A stretch of 64,000 bases of DNA from Pseudomonas sp. ICMP22404 (lineage in GTDB: Bacteria; Pseudomonadota; Gammaproteobacteria; Pseudomonadales; Pseudomonadaceae), in contig NZ_VCNG01000022.1 in the NCBI RefSeq assembly GCF_006227205.1, positions 1 through 64,000 on the forward strand, given 5' to 3'. This document shows positions 35,801 to 44,689 of the stretch, piece after piece; positions within the stretch are counted from its first letter, which is position 1, and each line of letters starts with the position of its first letter. The notes below the pieces were generated by a model. The model had not been told where the DNA came from and searched no databases. It saw only the letters and a list, made by a program, of their open reading frames with translations. The position numbers were made by a program, and so were the translations under genes.

Positions 35801-36976
35801 CTATTGACGCTGGATGAACTTCACATCGCTCGGCGCATCCATCGGCAGTTTCTGTACCGATTTACCCAGCAGGCCGGTCTTTGGATCACGTTCGAACACC
35901 ACGATCTGATTACTCTTCTGGTTGGCAACCAACAGGAACTTCCCGCTCGGATCGAGGCTGAATTCCCGCGGATGGTCGCCTTCCACGGAGCGGCGTTGCA
36001 GTTCTTTCAGCGTGCCGGCCGCCGGATCGATGGCAAATACCAGCACTTCGTTGCTAGTGCCACGGTTACTGACGTACAGGAACTTGCCGTCCTTCGAGGC
36101 GTGCAATGCCGCAGCCGCCCTCGCCGGCTGAGGCTTGCCCGCCGCCAGGTCAACCAGTTGGCGCTGGACCAGGCGACCGTCCTGGTAATCGAACACCGCC
36201 ACTTGCGCGGTCATTTCCAGGGTCAGCCAGGCGTGCTTGCCGTCGGCGCTGAACAGCAGGTGACGCGGTCCGCTGCCGGGGGGCAGTTGCACGAATGCCG
36301 GGGCGGCGGCGGTCAGCGGCAGCTCGGGATTGGCCTTGGGGTCGTAGTGGTAGACGAACACCTTGTCCGCCCCCAGGTCGTTGGCGAACACGTACTTGCC
36401 ATCGGGCGACGACACCGCCGAATGCACATGGGCCGACATCTGCCGCTCGGGATTGACCCGGCTCGGCTGGTGACTGCTCAATTGCACGACGGACGACAGC
36501 TTGCCATCGGACCCCACGGGCAATACCGCAAGCGTACCGCCCGGATCTTCCACCACCGAATAGTTGCTGACCAGCAGATGCCGGCCATCGCCGCTGAGGC
36601 TGGAATGGGTCGGCTCATTGCCCAGGGATTGCACCTGATTGATCAAGTTCAGGGCGTGGGTAGCCGGGTCGATGGCGTAACTGCTGACCTTGCCCACCGG
36701 ATCCTTCTGCCCTGGCCCGTTTTCGTTGACCACGAACAGGCGGCTCATGTCGGGGGAAAGGGTCAACCACGAAGGGTTGTCCGTCTTGATCACCTGCAAC
36801 GGCTTGGCATCGAGCTGGCCGGTACGGCTGTCGAACTGCAGCCGGTAGACGCCCTGGCTCTGGCCCGCCGTGTAGGAACCCACCAGCAATTGGTAGTGCT
36901 CATCGGCGTTGGCCTGCATGCCCATGGCGCCCACGCTGCCGGCCATCAACAATGGCCAGAGGCTACGCATCTTCAT
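35801..36976 (-). CDS. Exported beta-propeller lactonase (YbhE/6-phosphogluconolactonase-like)
   Basis: A protein of about 391 residues with a signal peptide (MKMRSLWPLLMAGSVGAMGMQANA) and the seven-bladed lactonase fold: LLVGSYTAGQSQGVYRLQFD, NPSWLTLSPDMSRLFVVNE, HSAVSSPDGKYVFANDLGADKVFVYHYD, GPRHLLFSADGKHAWLTLE and DGDHPREFSLDPSGKFLLVANQ-type blades. Cytoplasmic YbhE acts on 6-phosphogluconolactone; this copy is exported, so it more likely acts on a periplasmic lactone. The ATG at 36976 or the one two codons later may be used; both overlap the upstream gene. Confidence 0.85.
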   Translation of the reverse strand: MKMRSLWPLLMAGSVGAMGMQANADEHYQLLVGSYTAGQSQGVYRLQFDSRTGQLDAKPLQVIKTDNPSWLTLSPDMSRLFVVNENGPGQKDPVGKVSSYAIDPATHALNLINQVQSLGNEPTHSSLSGDGRHLLVSNYSVVEDPGGTLAVLPVGSDGKLSSVVQLSSHQPSRVNPERQMSAHVHSAVSSPDGKYVFANDLGADKVFVYHYDPKANPELPLTAAAPAFVQLPPGSGPRHLLFSADGKHAWLTLEMTAQVAVFDYQDGRLVQRQLVDLAAGKPQPARAAAALHASKDGKFLYVSNRGTSNEVLVFAIDPAAGTLKELQRRSVEGDHPREFSLDPSGKFLLVANQKSNQIVVFERDPKTGLLGKSVQKLPMDAPSDVKFIQRQ

Positions 36977-37259
36977 GTTCGTCGTCCTCATCGTCGTGGC
37001 CGCTGGTCGCTTCCACGCACTCCAGGTGGTGGTCGCCCGAATCGCTGGAAATGATCCAGTGTTTCGACGCCGGGTCGAATGTCGCGGCCTGCATCTGCGC
37101 AGGCGTAAAGCGCCAATGCGCGAGGGTGCGGCCGTTCATGCACTCGACGTGCAACTGGTCCTGCTCGTCGAGGGAAAAATCGAATGCGTGCAGCCCGTCG
37201 ATGATCAGCATGTCGCAGGTGTCGAGGGCGTGCAGCAGGGTGTCGGTTACGGCAGTCAT
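36963..37259 (-). CDS. Conserved small protein, probably the DUF5629 type
   Basis: A 98-residue protein starting MTAVTDTLLHALDTCDMLIIDGL, with a compact alpha/beta core (FDFSLDEQDQLHVECMNGRTLAHWRF...) and a very acidic, His-containing tail (GHDDEDDEHEDA). I believe it belongs to a Pseudomonas family of unknown function (DUF5629), but this is from memory. Its stop lies inside the start of the lactonase gene (overlap of 8-14 bp), so the two are coupled. Residues upstream in the longer frame come from a REP element and are not part of the gene. Confidence 0.75.
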   Translation of the reverse strand: MTAVTDTLLHALDTCDMLIIDGLHAFDFSLDEQDQLHVECMNGRTLAHWRFTPAQMQAATFDPASKHWIISSDSGDHHLECVEATSGHDDEDDEHEDA

Positions 37260-37356
37260 GGGAATCGGTCGGTCGCTGGGAAAGTGTGCATCATAGCTCA
37301 ATGTCCGGGTTGGCCTTGGGCTATCAAGTCCGGAAGCGGTGCTGACCGGCAGATCG

Positions 37357-37456
37357 TCATCGCGAGCAGGCTCGCTCCCACAGGGGATTGGCGGTGGGCA
37401 TGAGTCTCGCGGCCACCCCGGAACCCTTGTGGGAGCGAGCCTGCTCGCGATGACGG
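37357..37456. repeat. REP pair in tail-out order
   Basis: Right half (CATCGCGAGCAGGCTCGCTC at about 37359) then left half (TTGTGGGAGCGAGCCTGCTC at about 37428) with a 45-bp spacer, the reverse of a normal REPIN. It looks like the joint of a former tandem array. It lies between the small gene above and the secretion operon end. Confidence 0.8.
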
Positions 37457-37495
37457 CAACCCAGGCACCTTCGACAAACCTGCCCACCCGGAACA

Positions 37496-38845
37496 TCAGA
37501 ACAACCGCTGCACCTGCTCCAGCACCGCGCGGTTCATCTGGCCGGTGTGGGTGTGCAGGCTGACATAGCTTTGCAGCATGTCGAGCTTGGTATTGAGCAG
37601 ATCCCGACGGGCCTGGAACACCCGCTGCTGGGCATCGAGGATGTCCACCGTGGAGCGCACGCCGCCCTGGAAGCCTTTCTCCGTCGATGTCAGCGCGCGC
37701 TGGTTGGACTCCACCGCGCGCTGCATCGCCTTGCTCTTGGCGAACCCGGCCACCACGCCGAGGTAATCGGTTTCGATGTTCTCGGCCAACTGTTGACGCT
37801 GCACGTCATAGTCCGACTGGGCACCGGCCAGTTGCGCTTCGGCCTTGGCCACCGAAGCACGCACCGCACCGCCGCGATACAACGGGATATCCAGTTGCAC
37901 CCCCACGTAATAGGTGTCCTGGCGCGGATCGAGCTCCTGATATTGACGGGTTTCGCGGCGGGTCAACTGAGTGGTCAGCGACAGGCTCGGATAGTGCCCG
38001 GCACGCTGGCTGTCGGCCTGGGCCTCGGCCACTTTCACCGCCGCCAGACGGGCCGCCAGCTCGGGGCTGGCGTCACGGGCGATGGCCGTCCAGTAACCCA
38101 GGTCCTGTTCCGACGGAATCGGACTGCCGGGGGGCAGTTCCTCGCGCATCGGCTGGATGTCGTCGATGGGCACGCTGGCCCGGCCGGACAGGGCTCGCAA
38201 TGCTGCTACCCGGCGGGCCTGGGCCTCCGTTTCCTGGGCCTCGACCAGATCGAGCCGCGCCTGGGCCTCGTCGATGTCGGTGATCGCCCCCTGGCCGCCC
38301 TGGTAAAGCTTCTTGCTCTGGATGACCAACCCATTGATGGCCGCCTTTTGTTGGGCGATCAACTTGATTTCGTTCTCGGCCCGGGCCACGTCGAAATACC
38401 CTTTGGCAACCCGGTCGAACAAGGCCTGGCCGGCGACATCGAACTGCTGGCTGCCCAATTGCCCGCGAGCCTTGCCCTCCTGATAGGCCGCCCAGCGAGC
38501 CTTGTCATAAAGTGGTTGCTGCGCCGCGAGGGTGACGCTGTTCGCCTGGTAGTCGTTGCTGTTGACGTAGTTCCTGTCGTCGCCGCCGTCGGTACGTCCG
38601 CCGTAACCGTAGCGCGACGTCAGGGATACCTGCGGATATAAGCCACCGCGACCAATGGCCTCTTCGTTCCGGGAAGCATCGAAGGCATGGGTGGCCGATT
38701 GCAGGGTCGGATCATTCAGGCGTGAGGCATCGTACGCGGCGGTCAGGCTCAGGCCACCCTCGGCAGCCCATGCGGGGCTGATCGCCACCCAACCGGTATA
38801 CAGACTCAGCAGGACGCGGGAGCGATAGAGGCGCCGGTCAGTCAT
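37496..38845 (-). CDS. Type I secretion outer membrane factor (TolC/AprF family)
   Basis: A 449-residue outer membrane channel protein. Signal peptide to about residue 27 (PAWA), then the TolC pattern LTAAYDASRLNDPTLQSATHAFDASRNEEAIGRGGLYPQVSL, long helices and IPLYRGGAVRASVAKAEAQL. Start: ATG at 38845, because AAGGAGG lies 7 bases before it; the ATG two codons earlier sits too close. It is the last gene of an ABC-adaptor-channel operon and starts right at the adaptor stop. Confidence 0.9.
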   Translation of the reverse strand: MTDRRLYRSRVLLSLYTGWVAISPAWAAEGGLSLTAAYDASRLNDPTLQSATHAFDASRNEEAIGRGGLYPQVSLTSRYGYGGRTDGGDDRNYVNSNDYQANSVTLAAQQPLYDKARWAAYQEGKARGQLGSQQFDVAGQALFDRVAKGYFDVARAENEIKLIAQQKAAINGLVIQSKKLYQGGQGAITDIDEAQARLDLVEAQETEAQARRVAALRALSGRASVPIDDIQPMREELPPGSPIPSEQDLGYWTAIARDASPELAARLAAVKVAEAQADSQRAGHYPSLSLTTQLTRRETRQYQELDPRQDTYYVGVQLDIPLYRGGAVRASVAKAEAQLAGAQSDYDVQRQQLAENIETDYLGVVAGFAKSKAMQRAVESNQRALTSTEKGFQGGVRSTVDILDAQQRVFQARRDLLNTKLDMLQSYVSLHTHTGQMNRAVLEQVQRLF

Positions 38846-38847
38846 GC

Positions 38848-40218
38848 TCATTCCTCCTTGAAGGCAGCCAGCAAGCGTTCGCGCAAAGGTTTCATCAGGT
38901 AATTCATCAAGGTCCGTTCGCCGGTTACCACCGTGACATCCGCCAACATGCCGGGACGTACCCACAAGCCGGCGGCCTGCAGCGAGGCAACAGTGTCGGC
39001 GGGAATTTCGACCTTGGCGGAGAAGTACGGCTGGTGCGTCTGCTCATTGATCAACTGATCCGCCGACACCGTACTGACCGTGCCCGTGACCGTCGGTGTA
39101 TCCACACGCTGCAGCGCCGTGAAATGCACGTGCACCGGCAGCCCCGGCCGCAGCTTGTTGGCCATCAGCGGCTCGAACCGCGCCGTGATCGCCATCGGCG
39201 CATCCAGCGGGACCACTTGCATCAGGGTCTGACTGGCCTGGACGACGCCACCGACGGTGTGAATGTTCACGTCCATGACCTGCCCGGACGCCGGTGCGCG
39301 GATGGCGCCGTTGTCGACTTCGAATTGCAAGGCGCGGATCTGATCGGCGTAACCCGCCGCCTCGGCGGACACTTCGCTGAGTTGGGTCTCGGCATCGCGG
39401 CGGAACTCCTGCTGCGCCTGCAAGGCCTTGAGCCGGCTTTCGTTGATCGACTGACGGGTTCTGCCGACATCGCCGATCCCGGAAGCAATCTGACCGGCCA
39501 GTTGAGCGGCGTTGCGCTCGGCCTCGAAAAGTTTGTTGCGCGGGACATAGCCTTCACGCGCCAGGTCCCGCAATCCCTCCAACTCTTGGCGCTGGAAGCG
39601 CATCTGCTCGTCGTAGTTGCGCTTGACTCCCTCGTAGCCGAGCAGTTGCTGCTCCAGCGCCGCCACTTCGTGCTCGATGATCTGCAAGCGGCTGCCCAAC
39701 TCGGCACGACGGCTCTGGAACAACTGGCTCTGCAATGCCATGGCAGCCTTGACCCGTGGCTCGTCAGCACGGGCCAGCAGGTCCTCCGGCCACTGGATCT
39801 CGGTGCTGCCCAGACGCTCGGCAATCAGGCGGGCCTCGATGCTGCGGTCGTTGAGCAACTTGCCCAGGGTCACGTCCAGCTGCGATTGCGCCTGCACGGT
39901 ATTGAGCTGCACCAGCAACTGCCCCTGGCTGACGCGATCGCCATCACTGACCAGCAGCTTTTCCACCACGCCTCCCACCAGCGACTGCACCGCCTTGCGC
40001 TCGCCCGCCACCACCACGGTGCCGCTGCCGACAACCCCCTGATCCAGCGGCGCCAGGCAGGCCCAGAGCAATGCGCCGCCCAACGCCAGCACCAGGAAAC
40101 CCACACCATAACGCGCCGCACCGCCGGCATCGGTACTGGCGCCAGGCAACGGGCTGACGCTGCGCAGGCTCCTCCCCGGCTCGCTATACGCGTGTGGACT
40201 TGGAGTCAGATCATGCAT
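38848..40218 (-). CDS. Type I secretion membrane fusion protein (HlyD/AprE family)
   Basis: A 456-residue periplasmic adaptor: short cytoplasmic N-terminus, one helix (about 38-58; LVLALGGALLWACLAPLDQG), the lipoyl half-motif GTVVVAGERKAVQSLVGGVVEKLLVSDGDRV, a long coiled coil (about 110-300), then beta domains with IRAPASGQVMDVNIHTVGGVV and ending in FLLAAFKEE-like sequence (ERLLAAFKEE). It links the ABC exporter to the outer membrane factor. It overlaps the ABC gene by 8 bp. Confidence 0.92.
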   Translation of the reverse strand: MHDLTPSPHAYSEPGRSLRSVSPLPGASTDAGGAARYGVGFLVLALGGALLWACLAPLDQGVVGSGTVVVAGERKAVQSLVGGVVEKLLVSDGDRVSQGQLLVQLNTVQAQSQLDVTLGKLLNDRSIEARLIAERLGSTEIQWPEDLLARADEPRVKAAMALQSQLFQSRRAELGSRLQIIEHEVAALEQQLLGYEGVKRNYDEQMRFQRQELEGLRDLAREGYVPRNKLFEAERNAAQLAGQIASGIGDVGRTRQSINESRLKALQAQQEFRRDAETQLSEVSAEAAGYADQIRALQFEVDNGAIRAPASGQVMDVNIHTVGGVVQASQTLMQVVPLDAPMAITARFEPLMANKLRPGLPVHVHFTALQRVDTPTVTGTVSTVSADQLINEQTHQPYFSAKVEIPADTVASLQAAGLWVRPGMLADVTVVTGERTLMNYLMKPLRERLLAAFKEE

Positions 40219-41932
40219 CTTCGCCAGCCTCCCTCACCGCAGCCGCTCGCGGCCCCGGCATCAGCGCCTTGAGTACCCGGTCGCGGGGACCGAATGCCTG
40301 TTGGGTTCCGTCCTTGAGCACAAGGATGTGATCGACCATCGCCAGCACACTGGGCCGGTGGGTAATCAGCACCACCGTGCTGCCGGCGGCCTTGAGCACG
40401 GCGATGGCCTGCACCAGGGCCAGCTCACCGGCTTCATCGAGGTTGGAATTGGGTTCATCGAGCACGATCAGCGCCGGGCGCCCATAGAGCGCGCGGGCCA
40501 GGCCGAGGCGTTGCTTCTGTCCGCCGGACAAACCGAGCCCTCCAGGCCCCAGTGGCGTGTCATAGCCCTTGGGAAACCTCAGGATCATTTCGTGGATGCC
40601 GGCGTGACGGCTGGCGGCGATGATCTTGTCGGCATCCTGCTCGCCGAAGCGGGCGATGTTGTCGGCCACGCTGCCGTCGAATAACTCGATGTCCTGGGGC
40701 AGATACCCAAGGTGGGGGCCCAGGGCATCATGGGACCACTGGCTGATCTCGGCGTTGTCCAGGCGCACCGATCCGCCCAGGGGGGGCCATACACCGACCA
40801 ACGCCCTGGCGAGGGTTGACTTGCCACTGGCGCTGGGGCCCACGACCGCGAGCACCTCCCCTTTGTCCAGATGGAAATTGATCCCCCGCAGAATCGGCTG
40901 TGAAGCGCCGGGTGGGCCGACGTACAGCTGCTCCAGGCGCACCGCACCGGTGGGCGGCGGCAAAGGCATGCGCAGGCGATCACGGGGATGCTGGGCAAGG
41001 AGCAGGCTCAGACGCTGATAGCTCTGGCGCCCGGCATTGAATTGCTTCCACGAACCGATGGCGATCTCCACGGGTGCCAGGGCCCGGCCCAGCAGGAGCG
41101 ACATGGCGATCATCATGCCCGCCGACAACTGGCCTTCCAGTACCAGCAACGCCCCCAGCCCCAACGACAGCGACTGGCCCGAAATGCGTACAAACCGTGT
41201 CATCGAGCTGATACGGGCACCGCGATCACTGGCATGGGCCTGGGCAGCAATGATGCGCTGCTGCAGCAGGCTCCAACGTTGGCGCAACGGCCCGAGCATG
41301 CCCAGCGCCTGAATGACTTCGGCGTTGTGCAGCGTGCTGTTGACGTAGGCTGCCGATTGCACGCCCAGGCGGTTGGCTTCGCCCAGGCGCGTGCGGGTCG
41401 CCAGTTCGCCCCACAGCGCCAGGCCGACCAGCACCAGGGCGAGTACCAGGGTCAACACCCCGAACCAGTGATGAAAAATGAATGCCACCAATAGGAAGAT
41501 CGGCAGCCACGGCGCATCGAGCAAAGCGATCAGCCCCTGCCCGGTAATCAACTGCCGTAGTGTCGCCAGATCGCTGAGCACCTGCGCCGGGTTGGCGTTG
41601 TGCTCGCGCAGGCTGCGGGCAAAAGCGGCATCGAAAATCCGCTCGCCCAAGGCCTCGTCCAGCCCGGCGCTCATGCGAATCATCACCTCGCCGCGCACCC
41701 ACTCGATCAACGCGCTGAACATGAACAGCCCCAGGGCGATCAGGGTCAGCATGAACAGAGTGGTTTCGTTGCGACTGGTCAGCACCCGGTCGTACACCTG
41801 CATCATGTAGAGCGAGGGCACCAGCACCAATAGATTGATTACGCCGCTGAACAGCGCCAGGGACCAGAACACCCGGCGATAGCTCAATAACGCAGCATCG
41901 ATGTCGTGACGAGGATCGAGAAGCAGCCCCAT
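40211..41932 (-). CDS. Type I secretion ABC transporter (AprD/PrtD family)
   Basis: A 573-residue half-transporter. The membrane domain (about 15-300, six helices) begins YRRVFWSLALFSGVINLLVLVPSLYMMQVYDRVLTSRNETTL, as in AprD/PrtD. The ATPase has Walker A GPSASGKST, signature LGLSGGQKQRLGLARAL and Walker B LIVLDEPNSNLDE. No C39 peptidase domain precedes it, so substrates should carry a C-terminal uncleaved signal. The ATG at 41932 is chosen over a longer frame because the family begins here; its ribosome binding site is weak. No RTX or protease gene adjoins. Confidence 0.92.
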   Translation of the reverse strand: MGLLLDPRHDIDAALLSYRRVFWSLALFSGVINLLVLVPSLYMMQVYDRVLTSRNETTLFMLTLIALGLFMFSALIEWVRGEVMIRMSAGLDEALGERIFDAAFARSLREHNANPAQVLSDLATLRQLITGQGLIALLDAPWLPIFLLVAFIFHHWFGVLTLVLALVLVGLALWGELATRTRLGEANRLGVQSAAYVNSTLHNAEVIQALGMLGPLRQRWSLLQQRIIAAQAHASDRGARISSMTRFVRISGQSLSLGLGALLVLEGQLSAGMMIAMSLLLGRALAPVEIAIGSWKQFNAGRQSYQRLSLLLAQHPRDRLRMPLPPPTGAVRLEQLYVGPPGASQPILRGINFHLDKGEVLAVVGPSASGKSTLARALVGVWPPLGGSVRLDNAEISQWSHDALGPHLGYLPQDIELFDGSVADNIARFGEQDADKIIAASRHAGIHEMILRFPKGYDTPLGPGGLGLSGGQKQRLGLARALYGRPALIVLDEPNSNLDEAGELALVQAIAVLKAAGSTVVLITHRPSVLAMVDHILVLKDGTQQAFGPRDRVLKALMPGPRAAAVREAGEDA

Positions 41933-42139
41933 AGAATGGCAACCCGCAAAAATATAGTCGGTCCAGGACGCAATCCATCGCGAGTTTTTTTGCCCGAAGG
42001 CGTTTCGATAAGTCCATCGATACAGCTGACGTGACGCCGCCAAGGCGCCAATTAATGACAACGCTCGAACGGGTTAGTGCCAGATCGGCAGAAAGGGTTT
42101 GCAGGCAGGGTGACAGGCGGAGGGTCTGACTTCAGGAGG

Positions 42140-42160
42140 GTGTTTCAGGGGTGAAACAGA
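42140..42160. promoter_or_regulatory. Inverted repeat TGTTTCA-N4-TGAAACA
   Basis: TGTTTCAGGGGTGAAACA within this span has two exact 7-bp complementary arms. It lies 200 bp upstream of the type I secretion operon and could be an operator or a weak hairpin. The 422-bp gap 41933-42354 otherwise holds the promoter of that operon and a family B repeat. Confidence 0.35.
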
Positions 42161-42179
42161 TCGGGAATGGAACGCCTCT

Positions 42180-42328
42180 TGTGGCGAGAGGATTTATCCC
42201 CGCTGGGCTGCGAAGCAGCCCCAAACCAGACAATTTAAAATCGCCGGCAAATGAATGCTCTGCATGAGGGCTGCTGCGCAGCCCAGCGGGGATAAATCCC
42301 CTCGCCACAGATAAATCCCCTCGCCACA
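42180..42328. repeat. Inverted-repeat element, family B, with duplicated right end
   Basis: TGTGGCGAGAGGATTTATCC at the left and GGGGATAAATCCCCTCGCCA ending about 42307 at the right, followed by a direct repeat of the last 20 bp (ATAAATCCCCTCGCCACA again, to 42328). It lies between the secretion operon promoter and the convergent end of the permease gene. Confidence 0.85.
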
Positions 42329-42354
42329 AGTGTTTCATCTAGCTCTCCCTGGGG

Positions 42355-43755
42355 CTATCCCAGGGAAGCCGCCCTCTCCCCCTGCGGCTGCTGCCGCGAC
42401 GTGACCAGTCCGATAAAGGAAATGATCAGCGCCAGGCCAAGGGTCGAACTGACTTCACTACGGTGCTCCGGCGTCACCATCATCACCGCCAGCGCCGCGC
42501 AGATGAACACGATGACCAGCCAGGTCAGCCAGGGAAACAGCCACATGCGAAAGGTCAGCTCGACGTTCTGCTGACGCAGCAACCGGCGCATGCGCAGTTG
42601 GGAAATGGCAATCGCCAGGTACACCAGCAACGCGATGGCGCCGGAACTGGCGAGCAGGAACTGGAACAGCCCGGCGGGCATGAAGTAGCTGAACAGCGTG
42701 ATACCCGCGCCCAACACGGTACTGGCAATCACCGCTGTGCGCGGGACGCCGTCCCCCGACGTCACCTTCAGGGCCTTTGGCGCATCACCGCGCCGCCCCA
42801 GCGAATAGAGCATGCGCGAGGCGATGTAGATCGAGGAGTTCATGCAACTGGCCACCGCGATCAGTACCACGGCATCCACCAGGAACTTGGCATGGGGAAT
42901 GTTCATCAGTTCCAGCGCTCGTTGGTAGGAGCCCACCGAAGCCAACTGCGGATCGTTCCATGGCACCACGGAGATGACCACGAAGATCGACAACAGATAG
43001 AACACGCCAATGCGCCAGATCACCGAACGCGTCGCCTTGGCAATGTTCTGCGCGGGGTTATCGGATTCGGCCGCCGCAATCGTCACCGCCTCGGTTCCGA
43101 TGAAGCTGAACATGATGGTGATGAAGGCCCCGACCACCGCCGACAAACCGTTGGGGGCGAAACCGCCATGTTCGTCCATCAGGCGGCTCAGTCCGCTGGC
43201 TTCCCGCTCGGGAATCCAGCCCATCAGGACCGCGAATCCCAGGGAAATGAAACCAATGATCGCGACGACCTTGGCCATCGCGAACCAGAACTCGAACTCG
43301 CCGTACTTGGAGACGCTGAACAGGTTCGTCACGGCCAGGGCCACGATCGATACCGAAGCAAACAGCCAGGCATCAACAGACGGAAACCACTGGTTCAACA
43401 CATGCCCGGCGGCCAGTGCCTCAATGGGAATCACCAGTACCCAGAACCACCAGTACAGCCAACCGATGGTGAAGCCGGCCCAGCGCCCGATGGCCTGGTC
43501 GGCATAGGTGGAGAACGAGCCGGTGTCCGGGCGGGCCACCGCCATTTCACCAAGCATGCGCATGACCAGTACTACCAACAGGCCGGAGAACAGATAAGCC
43601 AGCAGCACTGCCGGGCCCGCTGCCGCAATGGCATGCCCCGACCCCACGAACAAGCCTGCACCGATGATTCCGGCAATGGATAGCATGGTGACGTGACGAG
43701 GCTTGAAGCCCTGTGCCAGATGGCCGTTCGAATCCTTGAAACTGGGGCTGGTCAT
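42355..43755 (-). CDS. gabP: Amino-acid/GABA permease (APC family, GabP-like)
   Basis: A 466-residue transporter with 12 predicted helices. It opens LAQGFKPRHVTMLSIAGIIGAGLFVGSGHAIAAAGPA, the AAT-subfamily signature. It continues MLGEMAVARPDTGSFSTYADQAIGRWAGFTIGWLYWWFWV, FIGTEAVTIAAAESDNP and GDGVPRTAVIAS. These match GABA permeases best among APC carriers, but other amino acids are possible. It is divergent from a TetR regulator 301 bp away that may control it. Confidence 0.75.
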   Translation of the reverse strand: MTSPSFKDSNGHLAQGFKPRHVTMLSIAGIIGAGLFVGSGHAIAAAGPAVLLAYLFSGLLVVLVMRMLGEMAVARPDTGSFSTYADQAIGRWAGFTIGWLYWWFWVLVIPIEALAAGHVLNQWFPSVDAWLFASVSIVALAVTNLFSVSKYGEFEFWFAMAKVVAIIGFISLGFAVLMGWIPEREASGLSRLMDEHGGFAPNGLSAVVGAFITIMFSFIGTEAVTIAAAESDNPAQNIAKATRSVIWRIGVFYLLSIFVVISVVPWNDPQLASVGSYQRALELMNIPHAKFLVDAVVLIAVASCMNSSIYIASRMLYSLGRRGDAPKALKVTSGDGVPRTAVIASTVLGAGITLFSYFMPAGLFQFLLASSGAIALLVYLAIAISQLRMRRLLRQQNVELTFRMWLFPWLTWLVIVFICAALAVMMVTPEHRSEVSSTLGLALIISFIGLVTSRQQPQGERAASLG

Positions 43756-44056
43756 TTTCTTGTTCTCTTTTTAATCGACATTGAACGTACCGAGGAACAG
43801 ACGCTACGAAGAAACGGTGCGCCACGTTACCCGTCTCACTTGCTCGCTGAATTATCTGTAAGCGCTCCTTTTGTGCCTGATCTCGTCATAAATTACGTAG
43901 CATTTAGCCATGCACTCTTCATCCAAGGGGCATTGCAGAGCGTTCGCACTAAAAAGCCAGTATCTAAATAAACGCTTTAAATATTTTATCGAGTTAAGTA
44001 TTTTGCATGAATCCCGGGCACTGTATGCCCTCTTTTCCAGTGACAAAGGACCTCCC
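43756..44056. other. Divergent AT-rich promoter region between gabP-like and tetR genes
   Basis: Noticeably AT-richer than its surroundings (43970-44010 in particular), fitting promoters for both genes. I found no convincing palindrome for the TetR protein. A possible AT-rich promoter box lies near 43965-43990. No gene seen. Confidence 0.45.
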
Positions 44057-44668
44057 GTGAGCGGACTGCGTGAACGTCAAAAAGCCGAACGACGCCAAGC
44101 CATCAGCAAGGCAGCGATCGAACTGTTCGAGCGCCAGGGCTTCCAGAACACCACCATCGAGCAGATCGCTGGCCAGGCCGGCGTGTCAGCCCCTACCGTG
44201 TTCAAGTACTTCGGCAACAAGCAGGAGATCATCCTGGAAATCCTCCACGAGGCCGACCAGCGCGCGCTCAAGGACACTCGGTTGCAGGTCCCTGAAATAG
44301 AGGATCCAGTCGAGGCGCTGTGTTACCTGGAACGGCTGCTGACGGGCTACGCGCTGGAAGTCATGCACCCCAGCCTCTGGCGTGAATTGCTGCCCTTGAT
44401 TCTGTTTGGCGGCGACGGCGGGCTGCCGGATGGTTATCGCGCCATGAACGATGCGCTCAGGGCTGAAATCAGCGGCTTGATCAAGGAACTGCAGCAGGCC
44501 GGCAAGCTGCGCGCCGACCTCGACGTCGAGCTCGCCGCCTTTCTGCTGAACGACTATTCACACTTGCAGCTGTTCAGGCTGGTCAACCAGGAACAACCGG
44601 ATATCGAGGCGCACTCCGCCCAGGTCAAGCGGATTACCGCGCTACTGTTCCAGGGCATGCGTGCCTGA
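44057..44668 (+). CDS. TetR-family transcriptional regulator
   Basis: A 203-residue repressor. The N-terminal HTH (about 8-55) reads RRQAISKAAIELFERQGFQNTTIEQIAGQAGVSAPTVFKYFGNKQEIILEIL. The C-terminal helical ligand domain has no assigned ligand. Start: GTG at 44057 with AAGGA six bases upstream; the longer open frame back to 43910 has no regulator-like sequence. Divergence from the GabP-like gene suggests control of amine or amino-acid uptake. The polyamine-type locus further on may also be a target, a weaker guess. Confidence 0.88.
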   Translation: MSGLRERQKAERRQAISKAAIELFERQGFQNTTIEQIAGQAGVSAPTVFKYFGNKQEIILEILHEADQRALKDTRLQVPEIEDPVEALCYLERLLTGYALEVMHPSLWRELLPLILFGGDGGLPDGYRAMNDALRAEISGLIKELQQAGKLRADLDVELAAFLLNDYSHLQLFRLVNQEQPDIEAHSAQVKRITALLFQGMRA

Positions 44669-44689
44669 AGGAGGACACTGACAGATCGC

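Noticed and set aside
35738..37054. 438-codon plus-strand frame
   Set aside because: Antisense of the beta-propeller lactonase; no signal, no family pattern.
43910..44056. ATG start giving a longer TetR protein
   Set aside because: The added residues are not TetR-like and come from the AT-rich promoter region; GTG at 44057 has a good ribosome site.
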